Assembly: GCA_900549405.1 (NCBI GenBank) | Contig: URNZ01000001.1 | Span: forward strand, 40,532 to 104,531 | From: an uncultured Eubacteriales bacterium | GTDB lineage: Bacteria; Bacillota; Clostridia; Oscillospirales; Oscillospiraceae | Reading direction: 5' to 3' | DNA length: 64,000 nucleotides | Shown here: piece after piece, positions 1-8,209 of the stretch | How positions within the stretch are numbered: the stretch's first letter is position 1 | How the letters are laid out: every line of letters begins with the position of its first letter | Made by a program: the position numbers and the translations under genes | The notes under the pieces: model-generated | Database searches by the model: none | What the model saw: the letters and a program-made list of their open reading frames with translations, nothing else | Told to the model about the DNA's origin: nothing

Positions 1-217
1 CCGAGCACACCGCGATCATCTTCACCCGCTTGGCCGCCGCGTCCAGCAGTTCCCGGTCGATTTTGGGGTCCACCCGCATGACCAGCAGATCATATTCCGG
101 CAAAAGCCGCTTCAACTCGTCCACGCCGGGCAGGATCTTCACGTCCACGTCCACGCCGTATTCCTTCAAACCGGATTCCACTAAGGGCGAGACCCGGTCA
201 ATGATGAGGGCTTTCAT
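1..217 (-). CDS. D-2-hydroxyacid dehydrogenase, N-terminal part (cut by window edge)
   Basis: Reading leftward from an ATG at 217, the first 72 residues begin MKALIIDRVSPLVESGL and include a stretch ending in MRVDPKIDRELLDAA. This is the start of the substrate-binding domain of the D-isomer 2-hydroxyacid dehydrogenase family (phosphoglycerate-dehydrogenase-like). The NAD-binding domain and the catalytic Arg/Glu/His lie outside the window, so the substrate cannot be judged. It sits 40 bases downstream of the TRAP permease gene on the same strand and is probably co-transcribed with it. That context suggests it reduces, or oxidises to, a 2-oxo acid taken up by the transporter. The family is fairly sure; the exact enzyme is not. 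Confidence 0.75.
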   Translation of the reverse strand, partial: MKALIIDRVSPLVESGLKEYGVDVDVKILPGVDELKRLLPEYDLLVMRVDPKIDRELLDAAAKRVKMIAVCS

Positions 218-257
218 TGTATCACTATCCTTTCCTAACATAAATTTCGCTTGGTTT

Positions 258-2162
258 TCAGGTTGCTGCTTTCTTCGCTTTTCTGCTCTGCATGAACTGT
301 CCGCCGACCACGACGATAAAGATAACATAGCAGAAAATGTCCGTATAGAAACCGGGATCGATGCCGCAGATGGCACACAGGGCCATCAGGACCCGCTCCA
401 CCACCGTCAGCTTGCGGAAGATGTAGCCCTCGAAGCAGGCACACATACAGAACAGGCCGATGGCACAGGAGAGCACGATGCTGATGATAGAGATGGGGTT
501 GCCCATCAGGAACAGTTCCTGGTGATAAGCAAACATGAAGGGCAGGATAAATCCGGGAAGGCCCAGCCGCGTGGCCGTGGCCGCCGTTTTGAAGTAGTCC
601 GATTTTGCGATCTTGGACGCCACCAGGGCCGCGCTGGCCACAGGAGGCGTGATGTTCGCCAGAGCCGCGTAGTAGTAAATGAACAGGTGGACCGCGATCT
701 TATCAAAGCCCAGCTCGATGAGCACGCTGCCAGCCAGAGAGGCCACCAGCACGTAGGCCGCCGTGGTGGGAACGCCCATGCCGAACAGGATGGTCACCGC
801 CATGGTCAGGATCAGAGCCAGGATGCCCACGTTACCGGACAGGGTCTTGATGAAGAACACGATGTTCATGGCCAGGCCGGTCATCACGAAGATCTGGGTC
901 ACGATGCCCATGGCCGCACAGGCCGCCGCCACCGTCATGGCGCTCTTGGCACCGATGACCAGGCCGTTGTAGAGGAACATCCAGAAGTCCTTGGTCAGAA
1001 TGAACTTGGGGTTGCGCACGGAATTCTTCAGCAGATAGCAGAGCACCAGCACGATGCAGCCCAGGAAAGCACTGCGCATGACCGAAGTCCCGGACATCAG
1101 CAGGATAATAATGGCCAGCAGGGGCAGGAAGAAGATGCCGTCCTTTTTGAACAGTTCCTTCTTGTTGGGGATCAGCTCATCAGGCAGGGGCTTAAAGCCG
1201 TTGCGAAGGGCACGCAGGTGAACAGAAACGCCGCAGGTGACGTAATAGAACAGAGCGGGGATCAGAGCACACAGCGCGATTTTTGCATAAGGAACGCCAA
1301 TGATACCGGACATGATGAACGCGCCCACGCCCATGACAGGGGGCATGATCATGCCGCCTGTGGAAGCCACGGACTCAACCGCGCCAGCGTAGTGGGGTTC
1401 ATAGCCCCGGTCCTTCATCATGGGGATGGTGAAGGTGCCGGTGGAGGCCACGTTGGCCACGGCGCTGCCGTTGATGGAACCCACCAGGCCGCTGCCGATA
1501 ACAGCCGCCTGAGCCGCGCCGGAACGGGTCTTGCCGCCCAGGGCGATGGCTACCTTAATAAAGAACTCACCAGCGCCGCTGGCTTCCAGCAGTCCGCCGA
1601 AGATCATGAAGAGCACGATATAGGTGGCGGAGACGTCCAGCACCGTGCCGAAAATGCCGTACAGATAAGTGGTCACGCTGGCGATCAGGCGGGGCCAGCT
1701 ATATCCCGAATGACGGAAGATGCCGGGCAGCAGATAGCCAAAATGTCCATAGAGCAGAGCAATGGTCACCAGGGAAGGGAGCAGGATGCCATAAGTTCTG
1801 CGGGTGGCCTCCAACACGGCCAGGATCATGATCAGACCGATCACGGTGTCCACAGAGGTATATCGTCCGGCCCGGTTTACCAAGGCTCCGAAATTCGTGT
1901 AGATATAAATGGTAGAGACCAGAGAGCAGATCAGGAAGAACAGGCTGACCAGTTGGCTGATCAGTGCCCGCCCCGGCTTATCGCTCTCCTTCACGTTCAT
2001 GGCGCTTAAAAAGACCAGTGAAAGGGCAAAGGCCAGATGCACGTCCTGGTGCAGGGTGGGGTCCATCTTGGGGATCATCACTTGCCACAGGTGGTAAATA
2101 CTCATGGCAAGGGCGACAAGCGGAAAAATTCTTGCCGAAAACTTACTCAACGCTTTTCCCAC
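258..2162 (-). CDS. TRAP transporter fused permease (4TM/12TM, TAXI-type)
   Basis: A protein of about 634 residues with many hydrophobic segments. It is the fused small-plus-large permease typical of TAXI-type TRAP systems, which use an ion gradient and an extracytoplasmic binding protein to import carboxylates or amino acids. Family landmarks include the glycine-rich block GSGLVGSINGSAVANVAS, the loop GGMIMPPVMGVGAF and the C-terminal ANITPPVASAALVASKIA. I chose the GTG at 2162 (VGKALSKFS), which has an AAGGAAAGG ribosome binding site; an in-frame ATG at 2255 would add 31 residues that look non-coding. The binding-protein gene lies just upstream. Substrate unknown. Confidence 0.9.
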   Translation of the reverse strand: MGKALSKFSARIFPLVALAMSIYHLWQVMIPKMDPTLHQDVHLAFALSLVFLSAMNVKESDKPGRALISQLVSLFFLICSLVSTIYIYTNFGALVNRAGRYTSVDTVIGLIMILAVLEATRRTYGILLPSLVTIALLYGHFGYLLPGIFRHSGYSWPRLIASVTTYLYGIFGTVLDVSATYIVLFMIFGGLLEASGAGEFFIKVAIALGGKTRSGAAQAAVIGSGLVGSINGSAVANVASTGTFTIPMMKDRGYEPHYAGAVESVASTGGMIMPPVMGVGAFIMSGIIGVPYAKIALCALIPALFYYVTCGVSVHLRALRNGFKPLPDELIPNKKELFKKDGIFFLPLLAIIILLMSGTSVMRSAFLGCIVLVLCYLLKNSVRNPKFILTKDFWMFLYNGLVIGAKSAMTVAAACAAMGIVTQIFVMTGLAMNIVFFIKTLSGNVGILALILTMAVTILFGMGVPTTAAYVLVASLAGSVLIELGFDKIAVHLFIYYYAALANITPPVASAALVASKIAKSDYFKTAATATRLGLPGFILPFMFAYHQELFLMGNPISIISIVLSCAIGLFCMCACFEGYIFRKLTVVERVLMALCAICGIDPGFYTDIFCYVIFIVVVGGQFMQSRKAKKAAT

Positions 2163-2233
2163 GGGTATGTTCCTTTCCTTTGTATTTTGCGGGCACGGGG
2201 TTTCCTCTCCCCCCTGTCCATTTATAAAAGGGT

Positions 2234-2296
2234 AAACCGCCCCTGTCCGCAGCAATCAGTCACACGGTGCTCACTGCTGCGCGGCAGGAGCGGTTT
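2234..2296 (-). terminator. Large intercistronic hairpin between binding protein and permease genes
   Basis: Long, slightly imperfect inverted repeat: AAACCGCCCCTGTCCGCAGC on the left faces its near-complement ending GGAGCGGTTT on the right. On the minus strand it lies between the binding-protein stop (2317) and the permease start (2162). Hairpins here commonly stabilise the upstream message or part-terminate, giving more binding protein than permease. There is no clean U-run. Confidence 0.5.
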
Positions 2297-2316
2297 CATG
2301 TCAGAACTGGTCAGCT

Positions 2317-3345
2317 TTATTTGCCGATCTGATAATCGTCACTCCAAACGCCGACTTCCTGATAATACTTGGCAGCGCCGGGGTGGATGGGCACGTCCTT
2401 GGGCAGACCATTCAGGGCGTCCTCTACGTTCACGCAGCTGGCGGGGGCATAGTAGGTAGCCAGGGCGTCCACGTTCTCGCAGATGGTCTTGACGAAGGTA
2501 TAGGCGTCTTCCTCGCTCATGGCGGCGGAAGCAAACTGCTCAGCGGGGGAAGCCAGGTTCACATAGTCCTCGCTCTGGAAGGGGAAGGTCCCGCCCTCGA
2601 TGGTGGACTGGAAGAAGTCCTTGCTCTGGCTGCACGCAGCGGCGATCTTCTCGGGGTCCTGGGGAAGGGCGCGGCAATCAGTGGTGGTGTACAGGGATTC
2701 CAGATAGGAAGCGGGGGTCTTGGCGCTGGCGAAGCCCCAGATCATATCCACGGTGCCGTCCTTCAAGGCGTCCACCGCCTGGTCGTTGGCCAGGTTCAGC
2801 ATGTCGCAGTTGCTGCTGTCATAGCCATAGGCGGTCATAATCGCGGTGGCCATGGAAGCGATACCGGAACCGGTAGGCCCGAGCACCACGCGCTTGCCAG
2901 CCAGGTCCTCCAGGGACTGGATCTTGCTGTCAGCCTTGACGATGGCGATGCTCTCCACGTTGTACAGGTTCATCAGAGCCAAGATCTTATCGTTGGGGCC
3001 GTCCTCTGCGAAGGGGCCTTGGCCCACATAAGCGTCATACATCTGAGTGGTGTGGCCCACGTCCAAATCGCCGGAAGCCAGCAGGCGGCAGTTCTCAATG
3101 GAGCCGCCGGTGGCCTGTACGGTAACGGTGGAACCAGGGATCTTATCTTGAATGACTGAGGCACAGGCGGTGCTCAGAAGCTGAATGGTTCCGCCCAGCG
3201 TACCGGCGCCCCAGGTGATGTTCAGGGCTCCGTCAGAGCTGTTTCCGCTGGTCCCGCCGGAGGTGGAACCGCCGTTGCTGCAAGAAGTCAGCACACCAAC
3301 CATCATGGCCGCAGCCAGAGCCAACGCAAGCATTCTTTTTTTCAT
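2317..3345 (-). CDS. TAXI-family TRAP transporter solute-binding lipoprotein
   Basis: A 342-residue secreted lipoprotein. The signal peptide begins MKKRMLALALAAAMMVG and ends in a lipobox at LTSCS, so the mature protein should be anchored by its Cys outside the membrane. A Gly/Ser linker follows, then a TAXI-type binding domain: GAGTLGGTIQLLSTACASVI near residue 45, a block running GKRVVLGPTGSG and ADDQA-like elements. TAXI proteins typically deliver glutamate, 2-oxoglutarate or other carboxylates to a fused TRAP permease, which is the next gene. The start at 3345 has a GGAGGTAAAAGAGA leader; an ATG 42 bases upstream is less likely. Confidence 0.9.
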   Translation of the reverse strand: MKKRMLALALAAAMMVGVLTSCSNGGSTSGGTSGNSSDGALNITWGAGTLGGTIQLLSTACASVIQDKIPGSTVTVQATGGSIENCRLLASGDLDVGHTTQMYDAYVGQGPFAEDGPNDKILALMNLYNVESIAIVKADSKIQSLEDLAGKRVVLGPTGSGIASMATAIMTAYGYDSSNCDMLNLANDQAVDALKDGTVDMIWGFASAKTPASYLESLYTTTDCRALPQDPEKIAAACSQSKDFFQSTIEGGTFPFQSEDYVNLASPAEQFASAAMSEEDAYTFVKTICENVDALATYYAPASCVNVEDALNGLPKDVPIHPGAAKYYQEVGVWSDDYQIGK

Positions 3346-3530
3346 TTCTCTTTTACCTCCATTACCTTGTATTTTTAGTGTTTCCATCCATTCCTTACTT
3401 CTAAATTGTTTTTGGCTTTCTACTTAATGTTTTTTCGCATTCACCAAATTTTTCTTTGTTTCTTTCTGTTTTGTGCCCTTATCATACAATACTTGCCCTT
3501 ACTTGTCTAAGGCCAAGCGCTTATATTATT

Positions 3531-3545
3531 ATAACCAAAGGTTAT
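3531..3545. promoter_or_regulatory. LysR-type operator palindrome
   Basis: Perfect 6-3-6 palindrome ATAACCAAAGGTTAT, which fits the T-N11-A LysR box. It lies between the LysR gene and the TRAP binding-protein gene, about 185 bases upstream of the latter. It is a plausible activator site for the transporter operon. Confidence 0.5.
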
Positions 3546-3561
3546 CATGAGAGCAAAAAAT

Positions 3562-3584
3562 AAGCACCATCAGCTATGGTGCTT
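3562..3584 (-). terminator. Rho-independent terminator of the LysR gene
   Basis: AAGCACCAT and ATGGTGCTT form a 9-bp stem around a 5-base loop. Read on the minus strand it is followed by ATTTTTT, a normal intrinsic terminator just after the regulator's stop codon. It separates LysR transcription from the TRAP operon, which should then have its own promoter. Confidence 0.8.
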
Positions 3585-3589
3585 ACTAC

Positions 3590-4501
3590 TTATTCGAAAC
3601 TCAATCGTGAGTTTGTCTTATAGGATTTGAAATATTGTATTACAAATTGTTCAAACAGCTTCGACAGATACGTTCGATAGTTATTCTGATTCCGCACCAG
3701 GCACCCCTGCCAGGGGAAGGGGTCGGCGAAGGAGACCACTTTCAGGTTGTCCCGCAGGCCCCGCATGGCGTAGGGCCGGGGCAGGATGCAGATGCCCCGG
3801 TTGTGCTCGGTCATTTGCAGCATAAAGTTGACCTTAGAGCTGGAGATGTTGACCTTGGGCATAAACCCGGCCTTGATGCACCGCTCCTCGATTTGCCGGG
3901 TGAGGGTGGCGTAGCGGCTGTAGAGGTTGAAGGTCTGGTCCTCCAACTGCTCAAAACGCATGGAGGAACACTGGGACAGGGGGTTGTTACCCGATACCAC
4001 GGCGACCATCTCGTCCTCGAACAAAATGGTCTCGTGCAGTCCGTCGGCGGAGTCGCCGGTGATGCACAGGATCAGGTCCAGTTCCCCGTCCAGCAGCTGT
4101 TTGCGCAGGGCGATGCTGCCGTTTTCGGTGATCTGAAGCTCCACCTCGGGCCAGCGGTCGTTGAACTCGGTGACGATGCTGACGGTGTACAGCGTGGCGA
4201 TCATGGGGGTCACGCCCACCCGCAGGCGGCCCACGGGCTTGGCCTGGATGTCAGAAACGAAGTTGGTCAGGGCGTCGAACTCCGCGATCAGCGGCACAGC
4301 CCGCTGATACAGCATCTGGCCATAATCCGTCAGCTGCACCCCGGTGGTTCGGACGTCGAACAGGTTGATGCCCAGCTCGTGCTCCAGCTTTTTGATGGTT
4401 TTGCTCAGGGCTGGCTGGGATATGTAAAGGTGCTCGGAGGCGCGGGTGAAATTCCGGTCTTTGGCCACCTGGACAAAGTATTTCAGCACCCGGATATCCA
4501 C
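3590..4501 (-). CDS. LysR-family transcriptional regulator
   Basis: About 303 residues. The N-terminal winged helix-turn-helix (VDIRVLKYFVQVAKDRNFTR then HLYISQPALSKTIKKLE) is classic LysR, followed by a periplasmic-binding-protein-like effector domain from about residue 90. I chose the GTG at 4501, which has AGGGAG at good spacing; a TTG 18 bases upstream is an alternative. The gene precedes a TAXI-TRAP operon on the same strand and faces away from pabABC. It most likely senses the transported carboxylate and activates the transporter genes. The effector cannot be read from sequence. Confidence 0.88.
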   Translation of the reverse strand: MDIRVLKYFVQVAKDRNFTRASEHLYISQPALSKTIKKLEHELGINLFDVRTTGVQLTDYGQMLYQRAVPLIAEFDALTNFVSDIQAKPVGRLRVGVTPMIATLYTVSIVTEFNDRWPEVELQITENGSIALRKQLLDGELDLILCITGDSADGLHETILFEDEMVAVVSGNNPLSQCSSMRFEQLEDQTFNLYSRYATLTRQIEERCIKAGFMPKVNISSSKVNFMLQMTEHNRGICILPRPYAMRGLRDNLKVVSFADPFPWQGCLVRNQNNYRTYLSKLFEQFVIQYFKSYKTNSRLSFE

Positions 4502-4545
4502 TGCTGTCGCTCCCTTCAAGACCGCTGGTCCACAGCGTCAACTTT

Positions 4546-4551
4546 ATTATA
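4546..4551 (-). promoter_or_regulatory. -10 element for the LysR gene
   Basis: TATAAT on the minus strand, 45 bases before the GTG start. No good -35 is seen at the right spacing. Confidence 0.45.
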
Positions 4552-4595
4552 GCACACTTTTAGCGTGTTGCATAGAGAAAGACGAAAAAATTTTC

Positions 4596-4624
4596 TTGAC
4601 GGCTTTCCCGTCCCATGATATCCT
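4596..4624 (+). promoter_or_regulatory. Sigma-A-type promoter of the pab operon
   Basis: TTGACG (4596-4601), a 17-base spacer and TATCCT (4619-4624). The predicted transcript starts near 4631 and runs through a terminator-like hairpin before pabA. Confidence 0.6.
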
Positions 4625-4653
4625 GTCACGGAAACAGGTTACGGACCGAAAGG

Positions 4654-4699
4654 GATAACGACTGTGCGAAAAAGCCGCACTGTCGTTATCTCTTTTTTT
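4654..4699 (+). terminator. Attenuator-like terminator in the pab leader
   Basis: GATAACGACTGTGCG pairs with CGCACTGTCGTTATC (15 bp, one mismatch) around a short A-rich loop and is followed by TCTTTTTTTG. It lies between the pab promoter and the pabA start. The gene to the left is on the other strand, so the hairpin cannot be the end of an upstream plus-strand gene. It must reduce or control read-through into pabABC, or end a short leader RNA of about 70 bases. I see no clear antiterminator pairing and no known riboswitch consensus. Confidence 0.65.
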
Positions 4700-4727
4700 G
4701 CGCCCGGACCCACAGGAGGACGGCACC

Positions 4728-5315
4728 ATGTACCTTATGATCGACAACTACGACTCGTTCGTCTATAACCTAAAGGCCTATTTTCAGGAGCTGGGGCGGG
4801 ACATCCTGGTCCGGCGCTCTGACGAGATCACTTTAGCGGACATCCAGGCCATGCAGCCCCAGGGCATCATCCTCTCCCCCGGCCCCAAGCGCCCCTGGGA
4901 CGCCCAGCTGTGCGTGGACACCGTGAAGCGCTTCGGCGGAAAAATTCCCCTGCTGGGGGTGTGCCTGGGCCACCAGGTCCTGGGCCACTGCGCCGGGGCC
5001 ACGGTGGAGAAGGGCGTGCGCCCCATGCACGGCAAGGTCACCCGGGTCCATCACAACGGCACCGGCCTCTTCGCCGGGCTGCCCCGGGAGTTCGACGTGA
5101 CCCGGTATCACTCTCTTGTCGTGCGGCAGGAGACCCTGCCGGAGGACTATCAGGTGGACTGCGTGGCCGAGGACGGGGCCGTGATGGGCCTTTCTCACCG
5201 CACCCTGCCCCTGTTCGGGGTGCAGTTCCACCCGGAGGCCGTGTTGACCCAGTATGGCCACGAGCTGCTGGAGAACTTCTGTCGTCTGGCGGAGGAGGGG
5301 GGCGTGCCCGCATGA
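4728..5315 (+). CDS. pabA: Aminodeoxychorismate synthase glutamine amidotransferase subunit
   Basis: A 195-residue class I glutamine amidotransferase that supplies ammonia from glutamine for 4-amino-4-deoxychorismate synthesis in folate biosynthesis. It begins MYLMIDNYDSFVYNL, as PabA/TrpG proteins do. The catalytic triad is visible as Cys79 in GVCLGHQ and His168/Glu170 in HPEAVLTQYG. The start ATG at 4728 has AGGAGG; in-frame codons back to 4698 are ignored. It overlaps pabB by ATGA. The partner subunit has the PabB-type active-site lysine, so I call this PabA, although such subunits can also serve anthranilate synthase. Confidence 0.92.
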   Translation: MYLMIDNYDSFVYNLKAYFQELGRDILVRRSDEITLADIQAMQPQGIILSPGPKRPWDAQLCVDTVKRFGGKIPLLGVCLGHQVLGHCAGATVEKGVRPMHGKVTRVHHNGTGLFAGLPREFDVTRYHSLVVRQETLPEDYQVDCVAEDGAVMGLSHRTLPLFGVQFHPEAVLTQYGHELLENFCRLAEEGGVPA

Positions 5316-6679
5316 ACCGCGTCACCGTCGAGCTGACCCCCTACGTCCCCGCGGCGGACCTGTTCCGCCTGGTGTGCCATCAGCCGGACTGCGCCTTTCT
5401 GGACTCCTCCCTGGTCAACGACCTGGGCCGCTGGTCCATCATCGGCCTGAAGCCCTATGAGACCTTTGTGAAGGAGCACGACGGCACTTTCATCCGAAAC
5501 GGCCAGCCCCAGACCGGCATCTCTTTCGAGGACAGCCTGCAAAGCTATCTTCGCACCCACCAGGACGAAAATCAGACCGGCCTGCCCATGGTCTCCGGGG
5601 CCATCGGTTATTTCTCCTATGACTATGGCCGGGAGAATATGGGGGTGGCCTCTCAGGAGGCCGACCCGGAGCCCATCCCCCAGGCCCGTGTGGTCTTTTA
5701 CGATCTGCTGGTCATCGAGGACTGCCGGGACAAGCGGGTGTGGCTGTCCGCCTGCGGAGTGACCGAGCCTGCGAAGATCCTGCTGGACCGATTCCAGGAA
5801 CAGATCGACCAGGCCGCCCGCCAGGGCTTTCCCCCCGTCCCCACCGGACACGCCTCCCGGCCCATTGACATCCGGCCCAATTTTGAAAAAGAGGAATACA
5901 AGGCGGCGGTGGACCGGATGATCCGCTATATCATCGAGGGGGACATCTACATCGCCAACATGACCCAGCGGCTGGACGTGGCCAGCGACAAGGACCCTCT
6001 TTCTGTCTTCTATTATCTGCGGGAGCACAACCCCTCCCCCTTCGGCGGCTATCTGGACTGTGGCGACCACCAGATCGTGTGCGCCTCGCCGGAGCGCTTT
6101 CTCCAGCTGAAGGACGGCCTGGTCCAGACCCGGCCCATCAAGGGCACCCGCAAGCGGGGGGACACCCCGGAGGAGGACGCCGCCCTGCGTTTGGATCTGG
6201 AGCAGTCGGAGAAGGACAAGAGCGAGCTTTTGATGATCGTGGACTTGGAGCGCAACGACTTGAACCGGGTCTGCCGCCCGGGCAGCGTGAAGGTGACGGA
6301 GCTGTTCACCGTGGAGGCCTATGCCACCGTGTTCCACCTGGTGTCCAACATCCAGGGGCAGCTGGCCGAGGGCATGGACGTCACCGACCTGCTGAAGGCC
6401 GCCTTCCCCGGCGGCTCTATCACCGGCGCGCCCAAATACCGGGCCATGGAGATCATCGACGAGCTGGAGCACGGCAAGCGGGGGCTGTACACCGGCTCCA
6501 TTGGCTACCTGACCTTGGACGGGGCCTGCGACCTGAACATCGTCATCCGCACCGCCCTCCACCGGGACGGGCGCTATCACCTGGGCGTGGGCGGCGGCAT
6601 CACGGCGGAGTCTGACCTGGAGTTTGAGTATGAGGAGACCCTGCAAAAGGCCCGCGCCGTGTTGGAGGCCCTGGCATGA
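5312..6679 (+). CDS. pabB: Aminodeoxychorismate synthase component I
   Basis: A 455-residue chorismate-binding enzyme that aminates chorismate to 4-amino-4-deoxychorismate. The motif TRPIKGTRKRG around residue 277 carries the lysine that marks PabB; anthranilate synthase TrpE normally has alanine there (PIAGT). Other family blocks are SITGAPKYRAMEIIDELE, GSIGYLTLDG and the C-terminal GGGITAESDLEFEYEET. The ATG at 5312 overlaps the pabA stop (ATGA), and the same overlap links it to pabC, so the three genes are translationally coupled. Upstream in-frame codons back to 4910 lie in another frame of pabA. Confidence 0.93.
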   Translation: MNRVTVELTPYVPAADLFRLVCHQPDCAFLDSSLVNDLGRWSIIGLKPYETFVKEHDGTFIRNGQPQTGISFEDSLQSYLRTHQDENQTGLPMVSGAIGYFSYDYGRENMGVASQEADPEPIPQARVVFYDLLVIEDCRDKRVWLSACGVTEPAKILLDRFQEQIDQAARQGFPPVPTGHASRPIDIRPNFEKEEYKAAVDRMIRYIIEGDIYIANMTQRLDVASDKDPLSVFYYLREHNPSPFGGYLDCGDHQIVCASPERFLQLKDGLVQTRPIKGTRKRGDTPEEDAALRLDLEQSEKDKSELLMIVDLERNDLNRVCRPGSVKVTELFTVEAYATVFHLVSNIQGQLAEGMDVTDLLKAAFPGGSITGAPKYRAMEIIDELEHGKRGLYTGSIGYLTLDGACDLNIVIRTALHRDGRYHLGVGGGITAESDLEFEYEETLQKARAVLEALA

Positions 6680-7419
6680 GCGCGCCGCTGATCTTGGACG
6701 ACGGCCTGCAATTCGGCCTGGGGGTGTTCGAGACCATCGCCGCGGAACATGGCCACGGGGTGCTGCTGGAAAGTCACCTGGCCCGCCTGGCCCGGTCCGC
6801 CCAGGCCCTGGGTCTTGGGGAGCTGGCTGAACGGGGCGTCACCCATGAGGCGGTCTCCGGCTACATCCGGGAACACTGTCCGCCCCACAGCGCCTGCAAG
6901 CTGATTTTGACCCAGGAGAACCTGGTCCTGCAACACCGCCCCAACCCCTATGGGCCGGAGCGGTATGACCGGGGGTTCGTCATGGACTTCAGCGCCGTGG
7001 TGCGCAACGACACCTCCCCCCTGGTTTTCCACAAGACCATGAACTATGGCGACTGCATTCTGGAGCACCGGGCCGCCGCCGCCGCTGGAATGGACGAGCG
7101 GATCTTCCTCAACACCCGGGGGCAGCTGGCCGAGGGCACGGTGAGCAATCTGTTCCTCGTCTCCGGCGGAAAGCTCTATACCCCCGCCCTGGGCTGCGGC
7201 CTGCTGCCCGGGGTGCTGCGGGACTATCTCTGCCGCACGCAGGACGTGGAGGAGGCGGAGCTATACCCCCGGCAGCTGGGGGAGTTTCAGGAGTGCTTTG
7301 TCACCAACTCCCTCATGGGTGTCATGCCCGTGCGCCAGCTGGGGGAGCGCGTATTCCCCAGCCGCGAGACAGCGGACCGCCTGCGGGCGGCATATCAGCG
7401 GGATATGTATCATCTATAA
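6676..7419 (+). CDS. pabC: Aminodeoxychorismate lyase (class IV PLP enzyme)
   Basis: A 247-residue fold-type IV pyridoxal-phosphate protein. It is expected to release pyruvate from aminodeoxychorismate to give p-aminobenzoate, the last step of the pab branch of folate synthesis. The PLP lysine is likely Lys120 in FHKTMNYGD, and EGTVSNLF near residue 153 is the cofactor-binding block. Branched-chain and D-amino-acid aminotransferases share this fold, but position as third gene of pabABC with ATGA overlap makes the lyase by far the best call. A strong bidirectional terminator follows directly. Confidence 0.92.
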   Translation: MSAPLILDDGLQFGLGVFETIAAEHGHGVLLESHLARLARSAQALGLGELAERGVTHEAVSGYIREHCPPHSACKLILTQENLVLQHRPNPYGPERYDRGFVMDFSAVVRNDTSPLVFHKTMNYGDCILEHRAAAAAGMDERIFLNTRGQLAEGTVSNLFLVSGGKLYTPALGCGLLPGVLRDYLCRTQDVEEAELYPRQLGEFQECFVTNSLMGVMPVRQLGERVFPSRETADRLRAAYQRDMYHL

Positions 7420-7465
7420 ACAAGAAAAGAGACCTGTTTCGGCAGGTTTCTTTTCTTGTTTATTT
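7418..7465. terminator. Bidirectional terminator after pabC and the hydrolase gene
   Basis: AAACAAGAAAAGAGACCTG pairs with CAGGTTTCTTTTCTTGTTT (19 bp, one wobble) around TTTCGG. The stem overlaps the stop codons of pabC (plus) and the alpha/beta hydrolase (minus), so one hairpin serves convergent genes. Confidence 0.85.
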
Positions 7466-8209
7466 GATATTATTCTCCCGGAAAAAGTCCAGAATTCTGG
7501 CCAGATAGTCCTCTTTTTGTTGGAAGAAGGCCCCGTGGGTGCCGCCGGGGCGCAGGTCCAGGCGGCTGTTGGGGATGGCAGCGGCCATCCACCGGGTGTG
7601 GACAGTGCGCACCAGGTCCCGCGTCCCGGCCAGCAGCAGCACCGGGGCCCGGATGCGGCCCAGTTCCTCCTCCCCCAGCTGGGGGGAGCGGCACAGCAGG
7701 GCGGCCAGCTGCCGTCTTTCCCCGAAAAAGCGCCGCAGGCCCGTCCCCAGCAGGGGCAGCCGCTCCAGCATCCGGGCGGCGGCGTACTCCCCCCGGGCAA
7801 ACAGCCGCAGGGGGAGGATCAGCCCCTCGGGCCGAGCGTTGCCGCTGACAGCCACCACCGCCCGGGCCCGGTCCGGGAAGCGGGCGGCAAACTCCAATGC
7901 CACGTTGGCCCCGTCGCTGAAGCCGATGATGGCGCACCGCCGGATCTTTAGATGGTCCAGCAGGGCGGCCACGTCCCCGGCCATGTCGGCGGTGGAAAAC
8001 TCCCCCCGCCCCTCCCGGTGGAGGGACAGGCCGTGGCCCCGGCTGTCCATGAGCAGCACCCGGTACAGGGGACTCAGCTGCCGGAGATACCACCGGAACA
8101 CCCGGTGGCTCTGGGCGTTGCCGTGGAGGAGGAGCACGGGCTCCCCCGCCCCCCAGTCCTGGTAATAGAGCCGTGCCCCCAGGGTCTCCACATAGCCGCT
8201 GGCGTTCAT
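7460..8209 (-). CDS. Alpha/beta hydrolase
   Basis: A 249-residue alpha/beta-hydrolase-fold enzyme of unknown substrate. The oxyanion region is LLLHGNAQSH (from residue 27), the nucleophile is Ser98 in GFSDGA, an acid is likely Asp in LLLAGTRDLV, and the catalytic His is in GGTHGAFF near the C terminus. No signal peptide. The ATG at 8209 overlaps the stop of the upstream lysyltransferase gene (ATGA), so the two are co-translated. Esterase, thioesterase or lipase activity is possible; pairing with a lipid-modifying protein hints at a membrane-lipid substrate, but that is inference. Confidence 0.85.
   Translation of the reverse strand: MNASGYVETLGARLYYQDWGAGEPVLLLHGNAQSHRVFRWYLRQLSPLYRVLLMDSRGHGLSLHREGRGEFSTADMAGDVAALLDHLKIRRCAIIGFSDGANVALEFAARFPDRARAVVAVSGNARPEGLILPLRLFARGEYAAARMLERLPLLGTGLRRFFGERRQLAALLCRSPQLGEEELGRIRAPVLLLAGTRDLVRTVHTRWMAAAIPNSRLDLRPGGTHGAFFQQKEDYLARILDFFRENNIK

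Noticed and set aside
30..2009. A 659-codon plus-strand open frame over the TRAP permease
   Set aside because: Low-complexity antisense translation; the minus strand encodes a clear TRAP permease with ribosome site and operon context.
4625..4727. THF, ZTP or T-box riboswitch in the pab leader
   Set aside because: The leader before the terminator is only about 25 bases and lacks the conserved cores of these classes.
4910..5311. N-terminal extension of pabB to an upstream ATG
   Set aside because: It would overlap pabA almost completely in another frame. The ATG at 5312 gives a normal PabB N terminus and an ATGA overlap.
4728..6679. Anthranilate synthase (trpG/trpE) for the pabAB genes
   Set aside because: The PIKGT lysine and a directly following aminodeoxychorismate lyase point to p-aminobenzoate synthesis, and no other trp genes are present.
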